In this document: positions 24,013 to 36,200 of the stretch, piece after piece | Position numbering within the stretch: the first letter of the stretch is position 1 | Layout of the letters: each line of letters begins with the position of its first letter | Assembly (NCBI GenBank): GCA_023678885.1 | Contig: CM042983.1 | Span: forward strand, 21,682,279 to 21,746,278 | From: Pogostemon cablin | Taxonomy: Eukaryota; Streptophyta; Magnoliopsida; Lamiales; Lamiaceae | DNA: 64,000 nt | Reading direction: 5' to 3' | Program-made: the position numbers and the translations under genes | Notes under the pieces: model-generated | What the model saw: only the letters and a program-made list of their open reading frames with translations | Database searches by the model: none | What the model was told of the DNA's origin: nothing

Positions 24013-24058
24013 GTGTATTTTCCTGCAGAAATTTCCAGATCCTTCTAGAAGCCTCCAT

Positions 24059-24076
24059 AGGGGTATAAATACCCCT
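24059..24076 (+). promoter_or_regulatory. TATA box inside an 18-bp palindrome
   Basis: TATAAATA (24064-24071) lies in AGGGGTATAAATACCCCT, a perfect dyad with AGGGGTAT and ATACCCCT arms. The 3' LTR copy is at 30773-30790. It is the likely LTR core promoter. Confidence 0.75.
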
Positions 24077-25188
24077 TTATTCAACAATTGGCAGGAGATC
24101 CGAAATTCCCATCCTCTACACACACATCACACACCATTTCTTCCATTTTCCACCATCATCTTCATCCATCTTCATCCATTTTGATCCATCTTCATCATCT
24201 CCATTAATTCTCCATCAAAACTTCATCCCTTCCATTGGGTGTGAGAGATCTCAAGGAATCAAGAGCTAGAGGTGGAGATCAAGAAGAATAGAAGATTCTC
24301 TTCAAGAAATTGATAGGGAAGAATCCATTCATTTTGTATTTCTTTAGATCTAAGACTATGGGTATTTGTAATGAATCATTTATTTGTTTTATTACTTTTA
24401 TCATGTTAGGCTAATCCCTCTAGTGGGATTAGGAATATGAAGAGCATATTAGATTTATATTATCATGTGGATTAAATTGGTTTTTGATTTAATTGATGTT
24501 GATTTCTATTCATGGAGTTTAATTGTCTTGATGTTGTGATTGCATGGTTTGTTATTCATGAATGTTTATTGGTTTAATGGATTGTTGATCAATGGATTAT
24601 TTGTGGTAATTAAATGCTATCATGATGTTCATGTATGTATTGCTTGGAGTGAGACGGAAACGACCCTCTATAGTATTAGGAAGGCAGAATAGACATTGAG
24701 TTTGGGTTTGACCGAAAGGATATTTGAATTCAATGAGGGGAACCAATCCATTCGTTGACCTTAGTACACAAAAAGGGAGAGTTTAATCTAACTAGTACCT
24801 AGATGGAAGGGGTTAATGTTGGGCTTTGATCTTAAGTGCTTTTGGGAGTCTAAAATGGATCAACAACCTTTGTAACCCGAAAGGGAGCTTAGGATACAAT
24901 CGTGATCAACCTTTCTAATCCCATGTTTTTCACACTTGAACTTTAGCACCCATTATCTTTACTTGTCATTTTCTTATTTGCTATCCTTATTTACTTGTTA
25001 CTTGTTTTAGTTGTTAATCAATCTCAAACCCCCCGATCATCTTTACAAAAACAACATGAACATGAGCTCACGTATTTTGCTAGTCCGAACATAACTCCTT
25101 ATTGGATTGATAATTTTTCTTGGGATATACTACTACAACGATCGAGTATTCTTGCTCGTGAGTGCACAAAACTAGGCAAACAAGAAAA

Positions 25189-25201
25189 TGGCGCCGTTGC
25201 C
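25189..25201 (+). promoter_or_regulatory. Primer-binding site for tRNA-Asp
   Basis: TGGCGCCGTTGCC is complementary to the 3' end of plant tRNA-Asp. The match then breaks: AAA is inserted before GGGGA. It starts seven bases after the LTR. Confidence 0.85.
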
Positions 25202-25337
25202 AAAGGGGAGTTTGACGGACTAGTCGAGTACTGTGTTATTGTTTTAGTTGTTCTTGATAAGGATACTTTTTATTTATTTTTACTTTGTTTACTATTGTTG
25301 TTTGTGGTCTCACTCTTTGAATTTTCGTAGGTGTTTT

Positions 25338-28019
25338 ATGATCACAAGATCAAAGGGAAATCAATCGATCATTCCTTTGAATTTGGAGATAGAAAAGACC
25401 GCACGACAAAGGAAACGAGAGAGACGTAAAGCGAGAAAAGAAAAGATGGAAAATCAACATGGAGATCATGTCAATCATAATTTACCCCATGATCCATTAC
25501 AAGATCAACGGGGGGTACAAGAAGGAGTGCAAGAGAATCAAACTGAGATAATGAGGAATTTCTTTGCTCAAAATCAAGAATATATGCAATTGCTTGCCAA
25601 TCAAGAAGCTCAAAGGATACTCCAACAACAAGAGGCACAACCACATGTTCGTAGAAATATCCAAGAGATGGTTAATATGTTCAATAACCAAGCTATGCAA
25701 GGAAATGTGCAAATACCTCAAGAGAGGCCAAGGCCTAGAGCAATCCGGGATTACTTTCAACCGAGAGCCATACACAACATGGTTCCTCCGGTTCAAGCCA
25801 ACAATTTAGAAATCAAGACCGGATTGATCAACATGGTCAAAGAAAATCAGTTTGGGGGAGGTCCTCTTGAGGATCCAAACATGCATCTAGCTAGCTTCTT
25901 GGAGGTTGCAAATACCATTAAGATGAATGGAGTATCGGAAGATGCTATTCGGATGAGGTTGTTCTCTTTTTCTTTAAGAGACAAGGCTAAGGCATGGTAT
26001 AATGCAATTCCTTTGGGAAGTTGTAACACATGGGAAGATCTTGAGCAAAGGTTCCTAAACAAATACTTTCCTCCTTCAAAGACACTCCAATTGAAGAGCC
26101 TTATCACTCAGTTTAAGCAACTTCCGGATGAAAGCTTTTATGACGCATGGGAACGCTACAAGGAGATGCTAAGAAAGTGCCCTCAACATGACTTTCATGA
26201 GAATCAACAAGTGGCTTTCTTATATCAAGGGTTGAGCCAACAACATCGGATGCATGTAGATGCCTCATCCGGAGGATCTATATTTGGAGTGGATGCGATG
26301 AAAGCTATGGAAAATTTTGAAGATATTGCAATGAATGCTTATCAATGGCCGTCCGAGAGGATATTGGGAGGTTATGCATACGGAAAGGTGGCTCAAGTGG
26401 AAAGTGTGCATAAAGTGAAGAGCGATGTGTTTCAAGGCCAAGACATGAAAGAATTTAATGAAAGCATCAATGCTTTAACTAAGCAATTGAATTTGATCAC
26501 TCAAGGAGTAAGTCAAAGGGGAAGCACGAGTGCTAATTCGAATGAGGAGAGCAATGAGAAGCAAAATGTAGAGGATGTTGCCTATTTAGATAGGAGAAAT
26601 TACCAAGGAAATTTCCAACATCAAGGGAATTTTCAAGGTAATTATCCTTCTAATCAAGATAATTACCAAGGAGGATATCAAGGACAAGCTCGGGGAAGCA
26701 ATTTCAATCAATTAAGTGGAAATTATCAAGCTCCGAGGAAGCATGAGAATCTTTCTTACTCTAATCCTCAAGCCGCCGTGTCATATCCTCCGGGATTCGA
26801 TCCAAGTGCCAAACCATCGAATGGAGAGGGTAAAGCATCGGTGGAAGAGACATTGCTAGCATTTATGAAAAAGATGGAGGCTAGAATGGAGGAAAATGAG
26901 AAGAAGTCCGACAATAGGATGAGAGCTTTTGAACATCAAATGGGACAAATTGCTTCCTCCGTTGGATCTCAACATCAACAAGGAAAGTTCCCCTCTACCA
27001 CGGTAACTAATCCTAAGGAGCAATGTTTGTATGTTACCGTGTGCAACATGGAAAGTAAGGTGGAGAAAGGGTTGGTGGAAACAACAAACATTGGTTCCAA
27101 GATTGAAAAAGTAGTTTGTGATGAAATTGTGTCAAATGTGGAGGAGGACATTGGCATTGATGAAGATTGGTCTTTGGATGATGAGATGATAATTGGTGAA
27201 TTTTTGTCTTTGTTGGATGAGGAAAGTAAGTGTGATGAAGAGATGATGTTGAAACAAGATCATGACATTGTTGAAGTTGATGCTTCATTAAAGGTGGAAG
27301 ACCCCGGTAAATTCGTTCTTACTTGTAAAATTGGAAATGGGGAACACTTTAATGCTATATGTGATCTTGGTTCAAGCATTAATGTAATGCCTTTGGAGAT
27401 TTTTGAAAAACTTGGCATTGGGAGGTTAAAGGAAACGGATGTGGAAATCGGAATAATGGATGGTTCAATGATAAAGCCCCATGGAGTTGTGGAGGATACG
27501 CTTGTGCAAATAGAGGATTTTGTATTTCCGGTGGATTTTATGATAGTTGAGAAGCAAGCGGATCCTTGGATTCCATTAATTTTTGGAAGGCCGCTTTTGG
27601 CAACCGCAAAAGCAAAATTTGACATGGATAAGAAGAAACTCACACTCCGATCACATGAAAGAGAATTGGTGTTATCAAGCAAGAATTTAATAGGGCGAAA
27701 TCTTCATTTGAAGCCACCCATTAAGCCTCCGGATATTCGAGATGAAGTGGTAAGTGCGATTTTAAAAGATGAAGAATTAACTAACTTTATGCTTGAAATT
27801 GCAGAAAATGTTTCTTCAAAAAGAAATACGCTTGGGGGAGATCCACATGTTGATTTGAAGATTGATAAAGGGCCTCCGGAATTTCAGAATGTGAGGAAAA
27901 GAGGAAACGAAGTGAGCTCAAGTGTTAAAGGAGCACGAAGTGTGGATAAAAAGGTTGCTAAAGAGATGTTTAAAGTGAAGATGCGGCCCGATGGGGTCTT
28001 GGATTTTTCCGACTGTTAA
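25338..28019 (+). CDS. Gag-protease polyprotein of the gypsy element
   Basis: 893 aa from the ATG that starts MITRSKGN; an in-frame upstream ATG (25248) would add a hydrophobic, non-conserved 30-residue leader and was not used. A basic stretch (KRERRKARKEK) is followed by a retrotransposon Gag domain at about 175-300 (WYNAIPLGSCNTWEDL, FLNKYFPPSKT). Next come an Asn/Gln-rich linker and an acidic region, then a retropepsin-like domain at about 655-760 with the active-site motif CDLGSSINVMP (about 674) and IPLIFGRPLL. In this lineage DLG(A/S)S replaces the usual DTG/DSG. No zinc knuckle was seen. The ORF stops just beyond protease, where pol would start. It is intact, so Gag may still be made and packaged, with polymerase supplied by another element. 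Confidence 0.93.
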   Translation: MITRSKGNQSIIPLNLEIEKTARQRKRERRKARKEKMENQHGDHVNHNLPHDPLQDQRGVQEGVQENQTEIMRNFFAQNQEYMQLLANQEAQRILQQQEAQPHVRRNIQEMVNMFNNQAMQGNVQIPQERPRPRAIRDYFQPRAIHNMVPPVQANNLEIKTGLINMVKENQFGGGPLEDPNMHLASFLEVANTIKMNGVSEDAIRMRLFSFSLRDKAKAWYNAIPLGSCNTWEDLEQRFLNKYFPPSKTLQLKSLITQFKQLPDESFYDAWERYKEMLRKCPQHDFHENQQVAFLYQGLSQQHRMHVDASSGGSIFGVDAMKAMENFEDIAMNAYQWPSERILGGYAYGKVAQVESVHKVKSDVFQGQDMKEFNESINALTKQLNLITQGVSQRGSTSANSNEESNEKQNVEDVAYLDRRNYQGNFQHQGNFQGNYPSNQDNYQGGYQGQARGSNFNQLSGNYQAPRKHENLSYSNPQAAVSYPPGFDPSAKPSNGEGKASVEETLLAFMKKMEARMEENEKKSDNRMRAFEHQMGQIASSVGSQHQQGKFPSTTVTNPKEQCLYVTVCNMESKVEKGLVETTNIGSKIEKVVCDEIVSNVEEDIGIDEDWSLDDEMIIGEFLSLLDEESKCDEEMMLKQDHDIVEVDASLKVEDPGKFVLTCKIGNGEHFNAICDLGSSINVMPLEIFEKLGIGRLKETDVEIGIMDGSMIKPHGVVEDTLVQIEDFVFPVDFMIVEKQADPWIPLIFGRPLLATAKAKFDMDKKKLTLRSHERELVLSSKNLIGRNLHLKPPIKPPDIRDEVVSAILKDEELTNFMLEIAENVSSKRNTLGGDPHVDLKIDKGPPEFQNVRKRGNEVSSSVKGARSVDKKVAKEMFKVKMRPDGVLDFSDC

Positions 28020-30143
28020 GAGCTTAAATCCGTCTAGCTTGAAGACGTTAAACTTAGCGCTCGATGGGAGGCACCCCATCACTATCTTTATTGCTTTGTT
28101 TTTGTTGTTTTGTATTTTGGACTTGTAGGTTGATTGTGCTCATGGAGAAAAATTCATATTGAAGAAAAGAGAAATGCTTCATGGATTCAAGTTGACATGT
28201 TCCACCATTTGTTGCAAACTTAATTCGTGACTCTTGTCTAGAGTTAAGTTTAGGGGGTGCTAGTGCGTGGTGGACATAGCTTGAGTCGTGTGGATGCGGT
28301 TAATTCTCTACAAGAAGATCACCAAAGGAAACTACAAGGGTAAGTCTCACCACTTTTTGCAAACTTAAGTCTCAACTCTTGTTTCGATTTAAGTTTGGGG
28401 GGAGAGTGTGTGGTGTGACTCACCACTTGAGTATGATTCTTGTAAAAATTGGGTCAATTTTAAAATTTTTCTCATGAGTTTGGGTTGATTTTGGCATGAT
28501 TGGTGGTGTTGAAGTGCATGATAGTCCATATTTATAATGAAAATTTTGAAATAATGGTGTTTGTTGAGTGTTGAGCATGAATGAGAGGTATTGGAAGCAT
28601 GATGGAGCTTGAAGCTAACGCTTTCCTTACCAAATGCCTATTGAGGGAGTACTCTACACCTTATCATTTTACTACTTGAAATGAATTGAGTTTGAGTTGG
28701 ATTGTTGTGACTAGCATGCTACTTCATGTGTTATGTTTGTTGGAGGTTTACTTTCGTATATTAGGATTTCCTTTTCAATAAAGGTTGGGATGAATGTGTG
28801 CTTAATTTTCTTATGGATGGTGGTATTTTGTGTTTTTGCATGTTTTGTGTTTTTTGTTGTGTCTTGTTTGTTGAGTCCTTATTTGTATGTTTTGTGTATT
28901 TTCATTCTTGTCTTGGGATGTTTGGTGGTTTGTTTTGGGATGTCGTGAGTCATTTTTGAATGTGAGTGATGATATATTGTGGTGATAAGTGATGACAAAT
29001 TATGATTAAGAATCTCTACACTTTCAAATTGTGACATGTTTTACTTATCTTGTTTAATTTTGAGATGAATGTGGTGTAATAAGTTCCTTAAGGTCCGAGC
29101 ACAAGCTTGTGAGCATTTGAGCCTCAACCATGCATACATGGTATTTCTTCATGAGTGGATCGGTTGTGTTTGATAAGTTAGAACTTGCTCAAGGACTATA
29201 GGAACGAGCCCGATTAGTAGAGATTGGTGAAATGATCTAAGGCCATCCTTGTTATTATAGTCATTGCCATATATGTTTCCTACCATGAACATCATCCTTA
29301 GTTAACCATTTTGAGCCTATAAGCCTATTTCTTGTGAATTTAGCACATTACAAGCCTTAATTACTCATTCAAGCTTATATATACCTTTGTGTGGGTGATT
29401 GAGGAGATGGTAGCTAGAAAGGATTGATTGATTAGCAAAAGAAAAAAAGGGAATGGTAAACAAGCAAGAAAAAGGATGAAAAGAGCAAAAGTAAGAAATG
29501 GATATGCAACCTCAAAGCAAGAGAAAGAGTAAAGCAACATCAAAATGCTCAAGTAAACAAAATTCAAAGATAGGAAGCATGTATCAAAAGAAGCTCAATC
29601 CAAGGAAAGTTAATGAATAGTGCTTTAGATTGTAAAGATAAGAAAGGAAGAAAGAAAAGTGGAGAAGTTGAGGAAATTGGTCATCTCTTTGATTACTTAC
29701 ACTTGTTGAGTCACTCTTATCCATATACTTCCTACCATACCAAAGAGCCTATCATTACATTCTAATTAAAGACCTTTTTGATCATTGATTGAAACTTTGG
29801 TGGTTTGTGAATATAGTCCGCGAGCAAGCTTATAGTGAGTCGAGCCAATCGATTAATGAGTGTGATCTACCCTATTTCAAAAGAGTGTTGAGAGACATTA
29901 ATATCCATTGTGAGGCTTGGACTTAAAAGGAACTATATTACACTTTATTCTCTTTTGATTGAACTTGTTAATTTCTCATGTCATGATTTTAATGTTGTAG
30001 GATGACTTAGCATAGTTTGTTGTTATTATTGCTAACGATGTGTTATTGCTTATATTCGTTTAGTCTTTTCTAGGTGAAAATTTCTCCTTTTGATTTGTCA
30101 TTTTCGTTGCTCAGGGACGAGCAACACCTTAAGTTTGGGGGGT
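28020..30143 (+). other. Non-coding 3' internal region with polypurine-tract-like repeats
   Basis: No pol domain occurs. AAGTTT(A/G)GGGG motifs stand at 28246-28257, 28391-28402 and 30131-30142. The last abuts the 3' LTR and is the functional PPT by position. A GGGACGAGCAAC box precedes it and recurs in the Athila-type element (near 47088). Short ORFs at 28733 (hydrophobic) and 29361 (minus) have no recognisable homology. Confidence 0.75.
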
Positions 30144-31961
30144 TGATTAGAGCTATTTTCACCTAGATTTTAGTGTCTTTTTATATGTGTTTTCGTATTA
30201 TTTTATCCGTATTTTATATGTTATTTGGTTGTGTTTTGTATTTTTATTGAAATGTGTGTGAATGAGCTTAAACTTAAGATTTTCACTTTTTATTGGATGC
30301 TAAACATGATAAGGAAGATGTAGGAAAAAGCGGATCTCAATTCGGAGTTGAAACGAGGGAGAACGAGCCAAAACAGTGAAGAAATGCAGGAGCCAGCACA
30401 CGAGCCGTGTAGCCAACACGGCCCTGTAAGAGTTGGCCGTGTGGCGACATCTAGTCATTCAACACGGGCAACTTCAGGTCGTGTCCAGTTGCACGAGTCG
30501 AGTCGGGAGCACGAGCCGTGTCGCCAACACGGCCCTGTAAGAAGTGGCCGTGTGGCGACATCAGAAGAGCCAACACGACCACCCTGTGCCCGTGTTACTA
30601 CACACGACTCGTGTTGGCAGCACGAGCCGTGTCATCAACACGGCCCTGTAAGGCGAGGCCGTGTGGCAGCATCAGAAGACACAACACGGCCACCTCGTGG
30701 CCGTGTTGCAGAGCACGACTCGTGCTGTGTATTTTCCTGCAGAAATTTCCAGATCCTTCTAGAAGCCTCCATAGGGGTATAAATACCCCTTTATTCAACA
30801 ATTGGCAGGAGATCCGAAATTCCCATCCTCTACACACACATCACACACCATTTCTTCCATTTTCCACCATCATCTTCATCCATCTTCATCCATTTTGATC
30901 CATCTTCATCATCTCCATTAATTCTCCATCAAAACTTCATCCCTTCCATTGGGTGTGAGAGATCTCAAGGAATCAAGAGCTAGAGGTGGAGATCAAGAAG
31001 AATAGAAGATTCTCTTCAAGAAATTGATATGGAAGAATCCATTCATTTTGTATTTCTTTAGATCTAAGACTATGGGTATTTGTAATGAATCATTTATTTG
31101 TTTTATTACTTTTATCATGTTAGGCTAATCCCTCTAGTGGGATCAGGAATATGAAGAGCATATTAGATTTATATTATCATGTGGATTAAATTGGTTTTTG
31201 ATTTAATTGATGTTGATTTCTATTCATGGAGTTTAATTGTCTTGATGTTCTGATGGCATGGTTTGTTATTCATGAATGTTTATTGGTTTAATGGATTATT
31301 GATCAATGGATTATTTGTGGTAATTAAATCCTATCATGATGTTCATGTATGTATTGCTTGGAGTGAGACGGAAACGACCCTCTATAGTATTAGGAAGGCA
31401 TGAATAGACATTGAGTTTGGGTTTGACCGAAAGGATATTTGAATTCAATGAGGGGAACCAATCCATTCGTTGGCCTTAGTACACAAAAAGGGAGAGTTTA
31501 ATCTAACTAGTACCTAGATGGAAGGGGTTAATGTTGGGCTTTGATCTTAAGTGCTTTTGGGAGTCTAAAATGGATCAACAACCTTTGTAACCCGAAAGGG
31601 AGCTTAGGATACAATCGTGATCACCCTTAGTTTACATCAATTAAGTTGGATTCCTTTTGCATGATAATATGAATTGAGTATGCTTGGATGTTTCTAATCC
31701 CATGTTTTTCACACTTGAACTTTAGCACCCATTATCTTTACTTGTCATTTTCTTATTTGCTATCCTTATTTACTTGTTACTTGTTTTAGTTATTAATCAA
31801 TCTCAAACCCCCCGATCATCTTTACAAAAACAACATGAACATGAGCTCATGTATTTTGCTAGTCCGAACATAACTCCTTATTGGATTGGTAATTTTTCTT
31901 GGGATATACTACTACAACGATCGAGTATTCTTGCTCGTGAGTGCACAAAACTAGGCAAACA
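30144..31961 (+). repeat. 3' LTR of the Gag-only gypsy element
   Basis: 1,818 bp, same ends as the 5' LTR. The hairpin array is at 30390-30726 and the TATA palindrome at 30773-30790. It is followed by the target duplication CCGCC. Confidence 0.95.
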
Positions 31962-31966
31962 CCGCC

Positions 31967-32399
31967 TCTCCATATTCTATTTAACCCTATGTATTACTAG
32001 AGGTTTAAATTGCAAAGGGGCACGGTGTCCCCGGGTACACAAGACCCTCACTCTTTAAACTATTCTTCTCGATAGACTTACTGCCTCAACATTCTTTCCT
32101 CCTTATTGAGGACGCATCTTCAAACCCTATTGAATGTTTTTCACATTTTTAATATAAAATATGGTATCTGATCAATTAAAAAATATTTAAAATCTATATG
32201 ATCAATAAAAAAGTGATAATCATCTATTCATGAGATGAATACAAGTGATAAATTTTTAATATAAAGTGATATTTGATCAATAAATAAAAACTGATAATAC
32301 CGTTCAATATTGTTTTATAAAACATTTATAAAATGAATAAAATGTGATACTTAATCATGAAAATGTAATATAATATTTTTTTATATAAATATATATATA
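31967..32399. other. Gene-free flank
   Basis: AT-rich, non-coding. It contains the GGGGCACGGTGTCCCC block that mirrors the palindrome left of the gypsy element. Confidence 0.5.
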
Positions 32400-32999
32400 T
32401 CTTAAGTATACTATAGCAGAAACTTTTCTGCATACGTGTCATCTTCAGAACGCTCCATTATGACGTGTAATTTTCTCATTTTTTTGAATTTTTAAATTAT
32501 TTTTTTATATTTTCCTTATTTACTTATCATTAACTTTCTTACTTAATATTTTCTTTTTAAAATAAAATATTTTATTATTCTATTTATTAATCTTAAATAG
32601 GTAATAAATTAAAAAATTATTTATAGAAATTAAGAACAAAATATTAATTAAAAATAAAAATTATTTATCATAAAATAATTTTTTTTTATTTTGATTGATG
32701 ACTAATTAAATTTTGAATATCTTTATGCATTTATTTTGGTATCATTATTTAATTACTAAATCTTTTATTATAAATAAATTAATAAGAATAAATTTAAATT
32801 ATATATAAAGGAAAAAAAGAATATTCCATATAATATTCTCTCACACACCACCTATAAATAAGCCTTTTTGGTTATTCATTCCAAACACACGCATTTGATT
32901 TTTCAAGAGGAATAGAAGCTTTCTTCAAGTTCCTCTAGATAACTGATTTATAAAAAGTATAAAAATTTATTTTGATGTAGCGAGATTCGATTCACTTCT

Positions 33000-33600
33000 A
33001 AATAATTGAATCCCATTCACCTCTAAAGAATCAATTCAAGTATTCTTCAAGATGAAAAGAATTAATTCAAGTATTTTTCAAGATGAAAAGAGAATCGATT
33101 CAAGTATTCTTCAAGAGGAATAAGGTAATCGATCGATTCAAGTATTCTTGAATCATTCAAGTATTTTTGGAATCGATTTACATCTTCAAGTATATAATCT
33201 CAAGTATTATTTCTTCAAGAGGAATAAGAGGATCGATTCAAGTATTCTTGAATCATTCATGTATTTTTAGAATCGGTTTACCTATTCAAGTATATAATCT
33301 TAAGTATTCTTTAAGAAGAGGAATAAGAGGATCGATTCAAGTATTTTTTAAATCGATTTATCTCTTCTAGTAGATAATCGATTCAAGTATATATTATTTA
33401 AGATGAATAAGAGGTAAAAAATTTATTCATGTAGATCATTCAAGTATTTTTGGAATCGATTACCTCTTCAAGCAGATAATCTATTAAAGTCTTTGTTAAG
33501 ACGTATTCTTTAAGATGAATAAGAGGTCAAAAAATTGATTCATGTAGATCATTCAAGTATTTTTGGAATTGATTTACCTCAATCGAAAGCTTTTTTAAGT
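33000..33600. repeat. AATCGATTCAAGTATTCTTCAAGAGG-type array, block 1
   Basis: Irregular units of about 27-45 bp built from ATCGATTCAAGTATTCTT and AAGATGAATAAGAGG. Many units are followed by the inverse (CTTGAATCGATT), which gives hairpins. Short ORFs across it are incidental. Confidence 0.85.
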
Positions 33601-33631
33601 TATTTAACTTTAATCATTATTTTATATTATA

Positions 33632-33858
33632 CTTCCTCTGTCCACTGTTAATCTATCAATTTTATTATTTTGGACCGTCCACTCTTAATATATCAATTTT
33701 CCTTTTTAGACACATGGGACCCACCCACACACTAATATCCATTAAAATATGGGACCCACACACCCCAATAATACAACTATCCACTATATATAAAATAATA
33801 ATACTCCTTTATCTACGTGCAAAAAGCAAATGAATACATTATGGATAGATAGAGGGAG
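33632..33858. mobile_element. Stowaway MITE, 227 bp
   Basis: TA-flanked, CTTCCTCTGTCCACTGTTAA to ATAGATAGAGGGAG. It includes ACATGGGACCCACCC, as in family 2. Confidence 0.82.
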
Positions 33859-34282
33859 TATTTTTTTAATATATTACTTGATGTTGGCAAATGATATTGG
33901 AATCGAGTTTTTAAATAATTGTTGATTTATTAATTTTAGCATATTAATTTTATTTAATTGTTCATATGTATTTGAATTATTCAATTATGACATATAAAAT
34001 TCATTTCTTTAATTATTAATATAATCTGAAACTAAAAAAATTAACTATATATATATATATAATAAATTCATTACAAATTTATAAATATTTTAAAATTTAC
34101 TTATTATTCATATAATTTGAAACCTAAAAAATTAGGCAAAAACTTGTGTGAGACCGTCTCATGTAATGGTTTACATGAGACGAACAAAAAATGATAACTT
34201 TTATTAAGAAAAGTGATACTTAATTAATGAATTAATTACTAAATCTTTTAATGCAATAAATTAATTAATATCAAATTATATC

Positions 34283-34288
<6 letters not shown>

Positions 34289-34361
<73 letters not shown>
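34289..34361. repeat. (TA)n microsatellite
   Basis: About 70 bp of uninterrupted TA within the Helitron-like cluster. Shorter TA tracts lie at 35300-35327 and 37057-37105. Confidence 0.95.
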
Positions 34362-34364
<3 letters not shown>

Positions 34365-34499
34365 AAAAAAGAATATGCCATATAATATTCTCTCTCACCC
34401 CACCTTTAAGAATTTTTGTTATTCATTCTAATACTCACATTCGATTCTCCAAAAGGAATATGAGCCTTTAGAAAATTGATTTATGAAAGTGTAAAAAAT

Positions 34500-35110
34500 T
34501 TATTTCGATAGAGCGAATCAAGTAGAGATTCGATCTACCTCTAAAAAATTGATTCAAGTATTCTTCAAGAGGAAGAGAACTAATTCAAGTATTCTTTAAT
34601 CGATTTACCTCTTAAGAATCGATTATTCAAGAGGAAGATAATCGATTCAAGTATTCTTGAATAGATTTACATCTTAAAAATCGATTTCTTCAAGAGGAAG
34701 AGAATCAATTCAAGTATTCTTGAATAGATTTACATCTTAAAAATCGATTTCTTCAAGAGTAAGATGATCGATTCAACCTATAAAAAAGACTTTTTGGTTA
34801 TTCATTCTAATACACACATTCGATTCTCCAAGAGGAATATGAGCTTTCTTCAAGTTCCTTTAGAGAATTGATTTATAAAAGTATAAAAATTTATTTCGAT
34901 AGAGTGAATCAAGTAGAGATTCGATCTACCTCTAAAAAATCAGTTCAAGTAAGTATTCTTCAAGAGGAAGAGAACTGATTCAAGTATTCTTGAATCGATT
35001 TACCTATTAAGAATCGATTCTTCAAGAAAAAGAAAATCGATTCAAGTATTCTTGAATAAATCAAATTTTTAAGAGTAAGAGGATCGATTCAAGTATTCTT
35101 GAATCGATTT
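34500..35110. repeat. AATCGATTCAAG hairpin array, block 2
   Basis: Same unit as block 1. A perfect 26-bp palindrome-with-loop lies at 35083-35108 (ATCGATTCAAG, TATT, CTTGAATCGAT). Confidence 0.85.
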
Positions 35111-35293
35111 AGTTATATGTTACATTATCAAAAGTCAAATATTATAATTTGTTGCAAATTCTTTACATTGATGGAAGAAATTGTATAGCTATAAGAAAAA
35201 AATCATTTTAATTCATGTTGTAACATTATATAACACATATTATTTAACTATAAAAATAAGAATAATAATTAAATGATCCCGAGTTTTACGCGG

Positions 35294-35331
<38 letters not shown>

Positions 35332-35739
35332 CCAATGTGACGTATAATTTTCTCAATTTTTTTGAATTTTTAATATTTTTTTAATATTTTCCTTATTTTC
35401 TTTTAATAAACTTCCTTTTTTAATATTTCTTTTTTAAATAATGTGTTTCTTATTTTTAATAATAATTAAATTTATAATATTTTATTTATTTATTTGGGTA
35501 TCATTAATTAGTTACTAAATCTTTTAATGCAATAAATTAATTAATATCAAATTAAATTAAATCATATATATAAATGAAAAAAAGAATATTCCATATAATA
35601 ATCTCCCTTACCCCTCCTATAAATAAGACTTTTTGGTTATTTATTCTAAATATACACATTCATTTCTGCAAGAGGAATATGAGCTTTCTTCAAATTCCTA
35701 TAGAGAATTGATTCATGAAAGTATAAAAATGTATTTCGA

Positions 35740-36200
35740 TAGAGCGAATCAGGTAGAGATTCGATCTATCTTTAAAAAATCGATTCAAGTATTCTTCAAG
35801 AGGAAGAAAATTGATTCAAGTATTCTTAAATTGTTTTACCTCTTAATAATCGATTCTTCAAGTTGAGGAGAATCGATTAAAGTATTCTTAAATAAATTTA
35901 CATCTTAAAAATTAATTTTTCAAGAGATACTTTAATATATTTACATCTTAAAAATCGATATTTCAAGAGTAAAAGAATCGATTCAAGTATTCTTGAATCG
36001 ATTTATATCTTAAGAATCGATTCTTCAGGAGAAAAAAATCGATTCAAGTATTACTTCTTAAGAAGATTCAAATATTCTTTAAGATATACCTCTAAAGTAT
36101 TGATTCAAGTATTTTTCAAGTAAAAGAGGATCTATGATTTAAGTACTCTTGAATTGATTTACCTCTAGAGAATAAGAGCTTGAAAAACTAATTCATGTAT
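35740..36200. repeat. AATCGATTCAAG hairpin array, block 3
   Basis: A third block of the same unit, with a 12-bp-arm hairpin at 35976-36003. The 77-aa ORF at 35633-35866 spans the start of the unit and is not supported as a gene. Confidence 0.85.

Larger units (their letters stand above)
23430..25182 (+). repeat. 5' LTR of the Gag-only gypsy element
   Basis: Begins TGATTAGAG and ends GGCAAACA. It lacks about 65 bp present in the 3' LTR near 31627-31690. It contains the hairpin array (23676-24012) and a TATA box. Confidence 0.95.
23430..31961 (+). mobile_element. Ty3-gypsy (Athila/Tat-like) element encoding only Gag-protease
   Basis: A complete 8,532-bp element with LTRs of 1,753 and 1,818 bp, TG...CA ends and a 5-bp target duplication CCGCC (23425-23429 and 31962-31966). 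The PBS matches the 3' end of tRNA-Asp and a polypurine tract precedes the 3' LTR. One long ORF (25338-28019) covers Gag and protease. The remaining 2.1 kb internal sequence has no reverse transcriptase, RNase H or integrase, so the element must rely on a partner. By eye the LTRs differ by about a dozen and a half substitutions plus one 65-bp indel, so insertion was recent. Confidence 0.95.

Noticed and set aside
23634..24184. Protein-coding genes rich in Arg/His/Thr (also 30348-30898)
   Set aside because: They are readings of the LTR hairpin array, open in several frames and on the opposite strand, and repeated only because LTRs are duplicated.
28733..28948. Hydrophobic 71-aa ORF as an envelope protein
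   Set aside because: Too short, T-rich composition explains the hydrophobicity, and no signal or conserved motif was seen.
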